Numbered from the stretch's first letter, positions 50,551 to 61,790 are shown. The stretch: DNA of 64,000 bases from Varanus komodoensis (GCF_004798865.1 NW_025336481.1:4271167-4335166), one strand, 5' to 3'. Notes: generated from the letters alone by a model not told the origin. Numbers and translations are program-made.

Positions 50551-52224
50551 CATTTCCCCTCCAGAAATAGGGGTGGGGAAAAATTGCTATAGTTCGCTGC
50601 TGTTTATTGGAAGAATAACATTGTAGGATCCTGCTGGCTTAAATGTATGCAATTGCAGCATTTCACATTCCTAGGTATAGACAAAGACTACCATCTCAAT
50701 GAATGTTAGCTCATCTCCCGTCCTTGGGAATGTTTGTCATGGTTAGGGGAAAGTTCTGCCAAGGAAGACGGAACTCAACTGGAAGCATACAATGGGGATG
50801 GGTCTTCACCAGGGGTCACTGCTCATGTTGGCCGTTCACGTGTTCATCTCAGAAAAGTTTTGGATGTCACACAGCAATGCAAAGAGTGGCACGTGTCTCC
50901 TTGCATTTGATACCTCTGGGTAATGTCCAAAGTCGCCCCTGGAGTTAGGCTTTGGGCCCACAGCAAAACGTGAAACAGGGACTCTGGGAGCAGCACAGAG
51001 TTGATCTTGTGTGCTTTCGCCCACAACTGGCCATGGGGGGAACTGCAGGTTTGTGTGATACCCTCTTTCCTGCAGAGGCTTATGTATGTTCCCCCCTTTG
51101 GTTCAGGCTGGCAATTCTTCCTGCCCTGGACTGAAAGGAGCTTCTGAAGACCACTTCACACATGCATGTCTTGGATCTTCCAGCACCTGCTTCCAACTGG
51201 GTATAGGTGAGAAGCTGGTCGGCTCTGAACTTTGGCATGAATTGCCCCCAGTTCTTACCTGCCCAACCAAATGTAAGCTCAAACTCACTTGCTCCTTCCA
51301 GAATTTGGTGATATCATTTGCAGTTAAAATTATCTCATGGGTGAATGTGCCAAGTAACCTTTCCTTTGCGACCTGCTTCAACAAGCACCCTCTCTGGATC
51401 GCTCCCACGGTTAGGTGGTGTACGTCAGAATCAGGACTCCTTCTGTCAAGCCATCTCACTGCAGAACGTTCTCTCCTCATGGACAGATCTAGTTTTCCTT
51501 TGTGAACCTCATTTTATTCCATCGATTTTGGAATATAAGAGTCCAGTATTTTTATGCTTCGTCTAACATCATAGCAAATATTGGTCCATTTTTTCCTTTA
51601 CTTTTACCTACACTTTATTTTTCCCTTTTGCATCGCCAGTGCATTTTCCAGCTTTTCCATAGTTTCATGACTTTTGATACTTATTCTCTACAGACTGCTG
51701 TTTGGTCTACATACAGGGAATGAAGATACATATGGGAAAAATAGATGTGGAAGCCTAACTGTGCACCGGCAGTACCGGTGCTATGGCTCTCCAGCCTGTG
51801 TGTGTGATTTAACGAGAACCTCTTCAAATTGTGTTCTAGGGGAGCATTTCTCAGTCTGTCTCTTCTTGCCCAGTTTTCATTGGATTGACACAATCGACCC
51901 ATTAGCAGCTTCGCACAGGATGAAAAAGCAAAAAGGAAAACCCTGTTTGAAGCGGAGCTGCACTTTCATACTTGGCTCCTGGGCACAGCATCGGAGGTGT
52001 GAAATAGTGTTTACTTGGTTATGTTTCCTCTGTAGAAGGCTGATCTTTTGAACCTCAGCCTCTGGCTGCTCCTTTTGTTCAGCTATAGGAACCAGCTGGA
52101 TGGCTCTGATTGGAACCAGAGCCTAATTTGTTATATTTGGAGGTGTACTGGGTTCATTTTTATAAATGACGACTGCTTTGTTGGTAGTGGAGCTGTCCTG
52201 AACTCTTGACTACAGGTAGGAATA
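50551..52224. other. No recognisable feature
   Basis: About 1.7 kb without repeat ends or coding families. Frames of 125-139 codons on both strands near 51086-51505 lack any domain. Confidence 0.4.
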
Positions 52225-52470
52225 TGTATTTAGATGGAGAGTTGAATTGGGGATGTTTGGCTGATTGTCTTCCCAGAGACTCCTGGGTAGGAACTGCATC
52301 AACAGATGGCATTGTGATGGCGCTCTCCAGAATCTGGCTGACTTCTGTTGGTTGGACTTGCTCAGAGCACTTCGAAGTCGGGCTCATGGCTGCAAGAAAA
52401 CAGAGTCCAAGGAGACAAGCCTGAGAATCTGATGGATTCCCACCCTAAAACTGATTCCTTACTCATCCCT
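52225..52470 (+). repeat. Unnamed dispersed repeat family, 3' part
   Basis: AAACAGAGTCCAAGGAGACAAGC and GAATCTGATGGATTCCCACC, then CTAAAACTGATTCC. The 3' landmark 'gaatctgat.gattcccaccc..aactggattcc' is clear, the upstream part less so. Confidence 0.5.
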
Positions 52471-52564
52471 AATCCCATATTGTAAGTGTTTGCTTAATAA
52501 CGTGGATTATGAGAAATTCAATCAAGTCAGGATTTTAACTAGCTGGCACCTTCTTGACCAAACA

Positions 52565-52990
52565 TGGACGCAGATGCAGCCTGCAGACGTTGGGACTGTG
52601 AAGATCAGGCTGGAATCTGGCTTTCTTGTGCTCTCTGGGCTCCTTTCCTACGCTTAGCCCTGGCCAGAAAACGAGCTGAGCCAAAATCAAGCCTGCAAGC
52701 ACTTGCTAGCTAGCTTGCACAGAGCGTGCAAATACTTCATCTTTTGCACAAGTACACACAGCCTGTGAGTTGTATGTGCAAAAACGGGTACAGTTGATGG
52801 TCACGCAAGAGGCGTGTGCGCAGGCCGACATTTTGGGCTCTCTTGGACTCAGTTCCCTATTGAATACCCATGTGGATGCTTTGTGGGAGGTGGCAGAGAG
52901 AGAGCAGGCTGGACTCCGGGGAGCCGTGCTCAAGAAATCTAATAGATTCCCACCCCTGAACTGGATTCCTCACCGATTGCTAGCTGCCAC
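52565..52990 (+). repeat. Unnamed dispersed repeat family, longest copy
   Basis: The order is CAGGCTGGAATCTGGCTTTC, CTTAGCCCTGGCCAGAAAAC, GAGCTGAGCCAAAATCAAGC, TAGCTTGCACAGAGCGTGCA, GGCTCTCTTGGACTCAGTTC, ATGCTTTGTGGGAGGTGG, AGCAGGCTGGACTCCGGGGA, TCTAATAGATTCCCACCCCT and GAACTGGATTCCTCACC. It is the best representative for building a consensus. No TIR, tRNA-like head or reading frame of a known enzyme can be seen. Confidence 0.6.
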
Positions 52991-53049
52991 ACTCACTGCA
53001 TTTCTGTGCTTGCGAAGTTGTTTGTCGTACCAAAGCAACAGGCTCGGCA

Positions 53050-53180
53050 TTTGAAACATGCACATAAAAGACATGTTGTTTTCAAAAAGTAAGGGGAAAT
53101 GAATGCGTACATTTCAAAGATGTGCACAACTGATACGTACATTTGGAAACATATTGCTAATTTGCATGTGCCCTTGGTTT
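53050..53180 (+). repeat. AT-rich repeat with phased TGCA/TTTT words
   Basis: GAAACATGCACATAAAAGAC, GGGGAAATGAATGCGTAC, AAGATGTGCACAACTGATAC and GTACATTTGGAAACATATTGC. It aligns with 27040-27115 over about 50 bp, which supports true homology. Confidence 0.5.
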
Positions 53181-54587
53181 AGGTTTGGCATTTTCTTCCC
53201 CTGCTGACCACCCAGTATCCTGCATGTACGCAGAAAGGGATGTTCAAACTCCACCCTTTATGTAGGAAGAGGAACTGGGTGGCCAGAGGCGAGGTGACTG
53301 TTGCACCGAATCTCTTCAGGGAGAGGAGAAATTCCCCAAATGGGACTGAGGGGGTGGGTTGCAGCATCAACAGTGGTAGAATTGGCATCACTTCTTAACT
53401 TTTTTCCTAAGCCTTGTTCGTTCGTCAGTTTTCAAGTAATGTTTTCTTCCTGTTTGTTTGTTCTTCACTTAATTTCAAGTAATTTCAACCATTCTAGGAG
53501 CTGTCTGGTGACCATTTTGTACTTTCCAAAGGCCCGTGATTGAGTGTCATTGAGGGCACTTAGAACATAATTATGTGCGTGTGTGTATATTTGGGGGTGG
53601 AGTGCCACCCAAATCACTGCAAATCCACACCAGCAATCCAACCAATCGGGGGCCATGTAGCAATCCAGGTACTGCCGTGATGCTATTGGTTGCAGTTATT
53701 GGTTGTAAGTGAAATGATGACCCACAGTATTTGGCTTGCCTATATCATATCATCACAATGAAAACAGAAAAAAATGACCATAAAGGCCCATGAGAGCTCT
53801 TTGAAAATATGCAAAACCCACCAAATAAGGATTGTAATTTTCAGTACTATCACAAAGGAGTTTTAGTTTCAACTCAGTCCTAATATGAATCATACCCATG
53901 GCTTGCATTATAAAATATATTTTTTAAAAATAAACTCTTCTTTAAAAGTATGACATCCTCTGATCAATGTCTAACTCTTTTTCCTGTTCTTTTAAATATC
54001 TGTTCACCTGTCTTTTATTGTCCCCCATCTCTGTTTCCTTCTCCTACAATGAATTAGTGGTGTCTCCTAGAAACACGTCTTATTTCTGGGAATGAAAGCC
54101 AGTGAAGACCAAAAGAAGAAGTTGGAAGGGGCCAGTAGTAAATTTGATGAGAGAAAGATGCTGGACCAATTTTTCTTTCAAGTCCTCAAGGGCCAGAGCA
54201 ATGAGGAAAGGATCAAAGGAATAAGTGGAAATGTCATAGTAAGGATTAATGATACAGAGAAGGCATTATTTCTTCTCTGGAGCCAACTGCTCCAGGGGAA
54301 GATGCTGCATGGAGAAAGATTAGAGTGAAACTGAGCTTTGATCTTTGGAGGAAGATGGTACCAGCTCTTCTGGGACAAGGAGATGTTTGGAGGGGTGGGA
54401 AGGAAGGGAGCAAGAATGGCCAGAAGACAAGTTTCGGAACTCCTTCTTGCCCCTCCAAAATACTTCAGTTAGACAGACAGAAAAAAAAGGGTGAGGGGCC
54501 AGGGAGCCAATGTGTGACTCCCACTCTGCAGTAAGCAGAAGCCTCTGATTTTAGGGGATTATGGGTTTTGTGATTGAATGCACCCTA
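53181..54587. other. No recognisable feature
   Basis: Unassigned. A plus frame at 54092-54328 is rich in K, E and Q but matches nothing I know. Confidence 0.4.
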
Positions 54588-54665
54588 TTTATTTATTTAA
54601 AATATTTATATGTCCTCAGGATGGCTTACAACATAAAATATAGGCTTACAACCCTAGACAATGAA
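54588..54665 (-). mobile_element. L2/CR1-type LINE 3' tail
   Basis: ATTTATTTATTTAAAATATTT, ATATGTCCTCAGGATGGCTT and ACAACATAAAATATAGGC. Confidence 0.7.
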
Positions 54666-55079
54666 ATGCCAGCCAAGCTGGGACAATTCTAGTTTGGTAG
54701 CAAAATTATCGGCCCAAAATTCTCCACTGTATCCATCATGTTACAAATTTAAACCTGGGGTTCTTAATTCGTTCCCAATTGAATTCAAGATGAATAACAG
54801 TGCATTTGGAAGATGTCCTTTAAGCCAAATTAAAAATGGCTTAAAAAACAGGATTCAAGCTTATTAAAGCAGGTCATTAAAGCTATGTAAGATGGCAGCA
54901 CTTAAAAATAATTGGTGGAAGCATCAGCTGCATTTGCATATTTCCTTGAACTTCTGTGTGTTTGTGAATGAAAAACGGGTGGAGGAATAGAGTTAGGCAC
55001 ATTATATTAGATATAAACTTGGGCCATGTTTATTTAAGACAGAACTCCAAAGGATGACAATGGTGCAGCCTTCTATTCT
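54666..55079. other. No recognisable feature
   Basis: Unassigned AT-rich spacer. Confidence 0.4.
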
Positions 55080-55390
55080 CACAGGCAATTGTCCCCTAAT
55101 GTTATTGCATGCAGGGTTATGTGGGGGATCTGTTTTGGAGTTGGGAATACATCGGATTCTTTGGGCTTGGCTCCCCACGTGATGCAGAAAAAGGTCACCA
55201 GATGTGCAGCCTTAATTCCATGCATGTTTGCAGATTTCTTCTTAGCCCACCTTGCTTTTCTATGCCTGCTCACACACCTGCATGTTTGTGTATCCCTAAA
55301 CCCCAGGCTGGGAATCACATGGAGCTATTGGGTTGAAAGACGTGTGCATTCTTCCCTGACCAAAACTGCTGCATCAGCACTATTATTTTA
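55080..55390 (-). repeat. Unnamed dispersed repeat family, copy
   Basis: On plus: GGGGGATCTGTTTTGGAGTT, GGGAATACATCGGATTCTTT, GGCTTGGCTCCCCACGTGAT and GCACACCTGCATGTTTG-type sequence. Antisense of the family's 3' landmarks. Confidence 0.5.
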
Positions 55391-55919
55391 AATAGTTTTC
55401 AGGCAGCCTTTCTTATTCAAATTTTGCAAGCCGCTGCTGCCATGCGTGAGACACTTGCAATACAGTCTGGTTCATTGTGGGACACACATCTCTGTCCATT
55501 TGCTTTCTTCTGCAAAGAAGAAGGGAAAAGGAAGGCCCATTCTTGGATGGAACCGTAAGCAAGAGGCTAAGTAATGTTCACACTGATTTACAGCCCTGTG
55601 GAAAAGGAGTCACGACCGCTGCTGGACCAGCCTTTGGGATCAGGTGTGACTTCACAATACATCCTCTGATTGTCTCATAACCCCTGTGGCTTCTGCAAAG
55701 CCACAAAGTGTTTGCAAGAGGAGGATGGAGGAGGCAGAGGGCAAACCTGTTTTGACACCCATCTGATTACTGTTTGCTCTGCCCCAGGAGGGGAGGGTGA
55801 GCAGCAACAGGAGGCAGAGCAGCAGTTTAAGAAGACTGGAAGGGGGAGGCAGTGGGGAAGGAGGGAGTAGGGCTAACTCATTCTCTCTTGCCCAGTGCTT
55901 TGTGTGGGGCTGCCCTCCT
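55391..55919. other. No recognisable feature
   Basis: Purine-rich at 55700-55870 (GGAGGATGGAGGAGGCAGAG). Otherwise unassigned. Confidence 0.4.
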
Positions 55920-56330
55920 GGCTGATCTGGGAGTTCGAGCTAGCGCAGAATGATTCTTGATTCTTCTCAGAGGCTGCCCCTTTCAGCAGGCAACTATTTT
56001 GCTGAAAGAACTTCACTGCCTGCCTATTTGATTTCAGGCCAGACTTAAGGTTTTGGTACTACTGTGCAAAACCATAAAGAATGTGGGACTAGGATACTTG
56101 AAGTCTTGCATTCACACCACTTGGCAAGTGACCCTACATCGGCCAAGGAGTTTCTGTGCTACAATGGCTTCCATCCTCCTTCCTTGTCCTTCCCCCTGTT
56201 GGCACATATCCTGTCAGCCTGTGTGTGCCTGAGATTCAATCCCAGGGTGCATCTCTCCCTGTCTATGTTGCCTGCGTCTTCCTCACTGGTCTGCACATAG
56301 AGGCTGCATGGCTGGAGTGGCTTCTTCACG
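55920..56330 (+). mobile_element. L2/CR1-clade LINE ORF2 fragment, degraded
   Basis: CTGAAAGAACTTCACTGCCT (L.ELHWLP-like), ATTTGATTTCAGGCCAGACTT (..FRA.L), AAGGTTTTGGTACTACTGTG (KVLVLLCK) and ACCATAAAGAATGTGGGACT (TIKNVGL, cf. 'tYKALNGLG'). The order matches the L2 LHWLP..FKVL..TYKALN.LG block of the copy at 32078-32795. Confidence 0.8.
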
Positions 56331-56369
56331 TTCCACTCTTTCCAGGGGACTCTGTGGTAGTTACTTACC

Positions 56370-56590
56370 AGGACTGTGGAAACTATGATCCTGGATTCAG
56401 GCAGCACGACAAGTCATTGTGGTTTGGAGAAACCAGAGAATAAAACACTGTTTTTTATCATGGTTTCTGAAAACCAAACTTACCATGGTGAAATACCACG
56501 CCTGGGTTTGGACAATGTAACAGACCAACAATGGGAAAAAAACCACCGTGGCTTGCCACGTTGTCTGAACCCAGCCAGAGTGATGTGAAC
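56370..56590. mobile_element. Possible hAT-type MITE
   Basis: TCCTGGATTCAGGCAGCACG at the left and TTGTCTGAACCCAGCCAG at the right are inverted relatives. Inside, CATTGTGGTTTGGAGAAACC and ACCAAACTTACCATGGTG also pair. The 'aaaccatggtt..gtctgaacccagcc' design occurs in reptile MITEs. No target duplication could be fixed. Confidence 0.45.
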
Positions 56591-57179
56591 CACAGTGAAG
56601 GATTGGGGAGGGATGGAGTTCTCGTGTTTTTTGGCATCTCTGCTAAGCACCTCTGCACCTCCATCCTGGATCATCATGTGTGTGTTTTGTTCCCAGTCAA
56701 AAACCATGAGAAGGCCTGTGTCAACGTGACAGTGAAATAGCAAAGGGCCATTTTGCAATAAGTTTTACAAAGTTCCAGCTGAGCTGTGACTGCAGTTAGC
56801 ATTTGGCCTTGGAGGAGAGCAGAAACATGGCAAATTGCATGACATTCAGCAAAGCTGTTTTCTGACAATTCTTCCTTTGGGGAACAGTCATTGCTCAGTA
56901 GAAAAGCCCAAGCACGGCATGCAAAAGAACCCAGATCAGATCTTGGCATCTTCTGCCTTTTAGACTAGGGGAAAAGGCACACTGTCTGGGAAACTGCTCA
57001 ACAGGTGGTGGCTGGTGAGGGCGTGGAAAGGGGACGTGGCTAGCTGAAAAACCCAGAGAATCCAGGCTGCCTGGATTTGGTTCACGGGGCTACGAAGCAG
57101 CCTCCTTTGGGGAAGTAACGCTGCATAGTAAGACACTATATCCAAAGGAAAGGCCCGAGAAATCTGCACGGTACATGGA
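56591..57179. other. No recognisable feature
   Basis: Unassigned intergenic sequence. Confidence 0.4.
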
Positions 57180-57480
57180 ACATGGGGATGAGGTCTGCAT
57201 CAGGGCTCCATGGAATCCATCCCTCTGGCATTCATGGAATTCCTCTCCTGCTGGCACCCACCTTGGAAAGCATGTGGAAGGAAGGCTGCATGACAGGTAG
57301 CCTCTTGCGCATCATGTGCAAAGCCAGGGCCACACGGGGCTCGATTCACGGTGCGTGCCCTTGAACACTGGGTGCATTCTCCAGGAATGCGAATCTCTGG
57401 CTGCAGGAATGGACACTGGACTCCAGGAAGCTGAGCCCAGGGGATCCATCAGATTCCCACACCATTTCTCATACGTTCCC
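57180..57480 (+). repeat. Unnamed dispersed repeat family, copy
   Basis: AAGCATGTGGAAGGAAGGCTG, GACACTGGACTCCAGGAAGC, TGAGCCCAGGGGATCCATCA and GATTCCCACACCATTTCTC. 3' landmark order as at 52565-52990, diverged. Confidence 0.5.
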
Positions 57481-57599
57481 AATGGGGACAAAGAACACCC
57501 TATGAATACGAGTCGGACCTATGAGGGTAATCTAAACAACATTTGTAACCATGGGAGGCATTGGATTTGTGTGAGTGTGCATGTGGGGTCATTTTCCCA

Positions 57600-58420
57600 G
57601 TCTTGAGTAGCATCTTTCAAATTTCAGGCAATTCTTGCCATTGGGCTTTCTCGTTTGATATCACCAATTTAATTGATTTATGTTGGTGGTAATTTAATTA
57701 AATCAACAATATTGAAACAGAGTCACACTGTCTTAAGGGCTGATCCATTACGGCTGGAGCTGGGAAGACTTGCTTTATGACAGAATAATCAACCAGATAG
57801 CCTCTCTTCCATTTTGCCGCTTTTAATGGAACATATTTAAGCATGCACTAATACTTATATCTACAAAAGAAAAAGCTGTGGAAGTTCAGCAGCCAAAATT
57901 CTCCGGAACTGCAAATCATTGCAAAGGAAAATGTGTGTCACTCTACCAGACACCATCACCTGCAAAAGTTATGCATTTGTAAGAATAATTATGATTAATA
58001 ACATCCACATTCATGATGCAATTGCAAGAAGTCAGGAAATTTTTTTAATTAGATGTTCTAACATGGACTGCATCAGGCTGTTGCTGTGCGGGTGACGACT
58101 AGCCTTTTTTTTAATGACTGTGGCTCCCAAGAAGCTGTTCAGATTGTTCCTCTGCAGCTCTAGCTGAAAAATGACCTTACCAAGCTGGAAATTAATCCTC
58201 CCCTTATGATCCCCTTGATTAGACATCTCAGCAAAACATGCTTAATGTAGCCGCAGGTGCCACGATCGGGTGACATTTTCACCTCTACAGAGGGAAGAGA
58301 AGGCATAGGAGTATTAAAGATGCTCGTCATCTCAACATGCTAATTCTCAATGAACCTAATCAAAGCCTGATTAGTCATGTTTCTCCCAACGGGAAGGATT
58401 TTTTTCCTTTTTAATTTGGG
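57600..58420. promoter_or_regulatory. Best candidate conserved non-coding element / enhancer
   Basis: The longest stretch in the window with no repeat landmark. It is AT-rich with many developmental factor-type words: ACCAATTTAATTGATTTATG, GGTAATTTAATTAAATCAAC, GAATAATTATGATTAATAAC, TTTTTAATTAGATG, CTGGAAATTAATCCTCCCC (paired homeodomain/bicoid-type TAATCC), CTTGATTAGACATC and an inverted AATCAAAGCCTGATTAG. It also has a CpG-containing core GGTGCCACGATCGGGTGACA. No frame is open for long on either strand. A conserved enhancer is inferred from composition and contrast with the surrounding decayed repeats. Conservation itself cannot be tested here. Confidence 0.45.
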
Positions 58421-59021
58421 CCCAATATGTAATTTTGATAGGGCATGATGGCTAGTATTTCTAAGATAATTTATTATTTGTACCACACCATCCAAAGACA
58501 TGGAAACTCATCACTGCCAGAATCACCAGCCATTGTCCACAGGATCTTACCATAGAGAGCTCAGTGATGGAAGGAGGACAGAAGGAAGGAGAGCGAAAAG
58601 AGGAGCTACAGAAATGAGGATAAAAAGGGTGAAAATACATGCAGGTGGTTTCTTCATCCATTTTCCTGGCCAATGACTAACTGATGTCTCTTTCTGGGAG
58701 GAGGTTATAATACAGATAAATTTTGTACTAAAAGTCACTATTACATTTCCAAATGTACATGTTCTACTTAACCATTTAGCTGCTTCTTGCAACCTAATGA
58801 AAGGTCAATAGAAAAGGATTTTCTGAGGCTTTAAAGATCTGCAGCCCTGGAACCAAAATATAATGGATTGAAGTTCTATTGGCTTTTTCAATTTTTGGAT
58901 AGGTGGTATTTTGACACAACCCATGTGTGGATAAATATGGATCCATTTGGTTTGCCTTTGTTGAAACTTCTGCTTATTGGCTGTTGCAAATTTCTTTATA
59001 TATACATAATGCATAAACATA
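58421..59021. other. No recognisable feature
   Basis: AT-rich unassigned sequence that may extend the candidate element to its left. It ends at the Sauria SINE target site. Confidence 0.35.
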
Positions 59022-59247
59022 TTTTTCCGGTTTATATCCCGCCTTTTTCCTACAAAGGGCTCAAGGCAGCTTACATCATTCTCCTCCTTCATCTTATCCC
59101 CACAACAACAACCCTGTGAGGTAGGTTGGGCTGAGAGTCTGTGACTGGCCCAAAGTCACCCAGTTGGCTCCATGGCTGAGCGGGGACTCGAACCCAGATC
59201 GTCTGAGTCCCAGTCCTGTGCTCTTAACCACTACACCACACTGGCTC
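59022..59247 (-). mobile_element. Sauria SINE, complete, with target duplication
   Basis: On plus: TTTATATCCCGCCTTTTTCC, AGGGCTCAAGGCAGCTTACA, CAACAACCCTGTGAGGTAGG, GGGGACTCGAACCCAGATCG (box B antisense) and ACTACACCACACTGGCTC. The flanks TATACATAATGCATA (59001-59015) and TATACATTATGTATA (59248-59262) are near-identical and represent a target-site duplication. Well preserved. Confidence 0.95.
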
Positions 59248-59262
59248 TATACATTATGTATA

Positions 59263-59589
59263 TGGTTTCTTGTTACTGATAAATGTTATGAAATGAAAGC
59301 TACTACTACTAGTTTTCATTTTTAAAAAATCACAATAAACATAGTTTTAAAAATGCAGGTAAAGGAATTCCTGAGTTTGCAAGAAACCTAAGAAAATTTA
59401 GAACCTTGAAGCCCTATTTGAAACACACTTCTACTCACCCAGCCCACCTCCTCCAGGCCACAAAAGACCCTAAGTTGAGTGCTGTCATCCCAGACACCCA
59501 GCAGTGTCCAAATATAGGAATAGGCCTTGATGGCAAATCAGACAGATCTGTTATATTTGCACTACCTTACTCCTGTTGCCTAGTTAGGA
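59263..59589. other. No recognisable feature
   Basis: Unassigned. Confidence 0.4.
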
Positions 59590-59770
59590 AATTCAGTAAT
59601 TAGCTTTCTCCTGGAGAATTCTGGATTAAGATTCAGAATCCCCAATTCTAATGCAATTCATCTTGGTCCTTCGTACAAGAGTAATTAAACCTATTTTATC
59701 TGTCAGGTTTCCCAGCTGAGAAACCGAAGTGTCAAAACATTAGCAATGGATGATTGGTTCATTGCTACAC
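59590..59770. promoter_or_regulatory. Weak candidate conserved non-coding element
   Basis: GAGTAATTAAACCTATTTTATC, TCCCAGCTGAGAAACCG, AACATTAGCAATGGATGATTGG. A small repeat-free block with homeodomain- and CCAAT-like words. Low support. Confidence 0.22.
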
Positions 59771-60179
59771 TTTACGTATAACATCAAAAAGGAATACAGG
59801 CAGCAGAGCCCACTTTTGCTCCTGGAGTACAGGGTCTATATTAGATTTGCAGTGACTTCAAGTCATGGAGGCTGCCATCCAAAGTGTTGGGGATGGAAGA
59901 GGTGGTTATTCTTGGTGTGCTTGCCAGGGTCAAGGTTGCATTGACTCTTTGGATGGGGATGGCAGAGAAACAGGGACTGTGGAAACTGAGATGGCACAAG
60001 AGGGTGAGGTTATCTCAGGGCTGCCATCTCTGGCTGTTCAGGCAAACCATTCCAGCTGCAAGGACAGAGGGAAGGCACGCCAAGGCTGCAGTCCCAGCTC
60101 CAACCTTGAAATGCAAGGTATTCTGACCATCCAGACAGCATCTAATGGGCATAGGCTTACACCTTCAAACTCTTAGTTT
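59771..60179. other. No recognisable feature
   Basis: Unassigned. Confidence 0.4.
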
Positions 60180-60515
60180 GATACTAAAAACTAGTCTACT
60201 ATCTGATAAGGTAATAAGAAGAAGATTGGATCATCACAAGTACAAAAGATATGTTGTGAGGAGATACAGTCACAAGGCAGGATAGGCTAATAGAAACCAG
60301 ATTTAGACTAGGCACCAAGAAGAATTGCCTCACTTTCAGAGCAACATAACAATGGAACTGGTTACTTGGGGAAGTTGGGGGCTCTTCCTCACTGGAGGCA
60401 CTCAAAAAGTGTCTGGACAGTCATCTGAATGGGATGGTGTAGCAGCGGGTTAGATCCAATGGCCTTTTGGCCCCTTCCAGCTCTACTCTTCTAGGATTCC
60501 AGGATTCTATGAAAT
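60180..60515 (+). mobile_element. CR1 LINE 3' end
   Basis: GCCTCACTTTCAGAGCAACA, ACTGGTTACTTGGGGAAGTT, CTCACTGGAGGCACTCAAAA, AGTGTCTGGACAGTCATCTG, GTTAGATCCAATGGCCTTTT, GGCCCCTTCCAGCTCTACTC and AGGATTCCAGGATTCTATG. Complete CR1 terminus, somewhat older than 35125-35500. Confidence 0.9.
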
Positions 60516-60672
60516 GACTGTTGTGTCTGTAACATACCATGGAATTCTATGATGTTTTTATATGCATGTGGTTACAGTCATTTATCACAATAAGTAAAAT
60601 TATTTCATCATATGTGATTTAAAGAATGGAAGTGTATCCTTGGGAATTTAGCCTAACTGAATAGGAGTTTGA
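60516..60672. other. Spacer
   Basis: No recognisable feature. Confidence 0.4.
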
Positions 60673-60935
60673 TTTATTTATTTATTTATTTATTTATTAA
60701 AAGCTTTCATATGCCATCCTATTATATAAAAATCTCAGGTCGGCTTACAATGTTTAAAAGAACAATTAAAACAACAACAATTTTTAATAAATAAATTGAA
60801 ACAAAATAATACATACAAAAGCAAATCACAAAGCAAAACAAGAGCGACTAAACGTTAAAAGTTGCTGATTTTAAAATACTGTTTAAATAAAAAGGTTTTG
60901 AGTTAATGTCTTACAAACAATATAGATGTGCTTTA
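60673..60935 (-). mobile_element. L2-clade LINE 3' end
   Basis: TTTATTTATTTATTTATTTA, CATATGCCATCCTATTATAT, CTCAGGTCGGCTTACAATG, then AT-rich UTR and TGTTTAAATAAAAAGGTTTTG. The last corresponds on minus to KTFLFKQ, the final codons of L2 ORF2. 5'-truncated just beyond. Confidence 0.85.
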
Positions 60936-60965
60936 TACCTTCCAAATATCCATCTGTCTATCTGT

Positions 60966-60983
60966 TTAGGGTTAGGGTTAGGG
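60966..60983 (+). repeat. Interstitial telomeric repeat (TTAGGG)3
   Basis: Three perfect TTAGGG units sit exactly where the BovB copy begins on its right and near-unique sequence lies on its left. They are flanked by CTGT and CTTTCC. They are not part of either neighbouring element. Confidence 0.9.
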
Positions 60984-61790
60984 CTTTCCTTATGATATAT
61001 TCTGCATACAGATTAAACAGTGAAGGGAGAGGGAATACACCCTTGTCTGACACACTTGCCAATAGAAAACCATTCCCTTTCACCATATTCTCTCCTAACA
61101 ATCACTTCTTGCCACCATACAGGTTATGTATCAGGAAAATTAAACACCGAGGCACCCCCATTTCCTTCAGAACCATCCGTAGCTTCTCATGATCCACACA
61201 TTCAAAGGCTTTGCTGTAGTCAAGAAACAGATGGATCTTCTCCTGGTTTTATTCTGGACCACTGCAGCAGCCAATAAATATTTGTGATGGGATCTCAAGT
61301 GCTTCTTCCTTTTTGGAATCAGGCATTTCTCACTCCATCATGGGTAAAATGCTTCAGTGTAACACCTCGAGGATCACTTTGCTCGTGTGGGAGATTAATG
61401 CAATATTCCTGTGGTTGTTGCAGTCTCATGTCTCTCCTTTCTTGGGGATTGGAATATATATTGACCATTTGTATTAGGACTTGGATTTATTCATTTTCTG
61501 CAGCTTCTGTTGGTATCCTTCCTTCTCCAGGTGCTTTATTCTTTGTGAGTGCCTTCAGAGCAGCTTTTGCTTGGCTTTCTAAATATTGCAGACTCTTCTT
61601 CATAGGATTCCTCTTCAAAGGAGTTGGTCATCCTCTCATTTCTTCTTTTTAGTTCTTCCATATATTCTTTCCACCTTCTCTTTATTTTTCTCTTGTTCAG
61701 ATAATAAGTCTCCCTCTTGGCCTTTCAACATTCCTAAAGTAGGTTTGACTCCCCCTTTGATTTTGCAAGCATTTTTTTTTTTTAAATCAA
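60984..61790 (-). mobile_element. BovB (RTE) LINE reverse-transcriptase fragment, 3' end missing
   Basis: On minus it encodes FLDYSKAFECVDHEKLR, then LKEMGVPRCLI, NLYGGKK, KCVRQGCIPSPF and, in a shifted frame, LFNLYAEYIIRKA. This is the RTE reverse-transcriptase core (DYSKAF..VDH; GVRQGC.LSP; LFNLYAEYIMR). The YADDT motif and everything 3' of it is absent. The element breaks at the (TTAGGG)3 repeat. Upstream (61300-61790) is older ORF2 sequence with stops, including ..RRKEYMEELKRRNER.. near 61650. Several frame breaks. Confidence 0.88.

Noticed and set aside
54092-54328. Possible small exon or microprotein rich in K, E and Q
   Set aside because: No recognisable homology, and the length is within chance expectation for this window.
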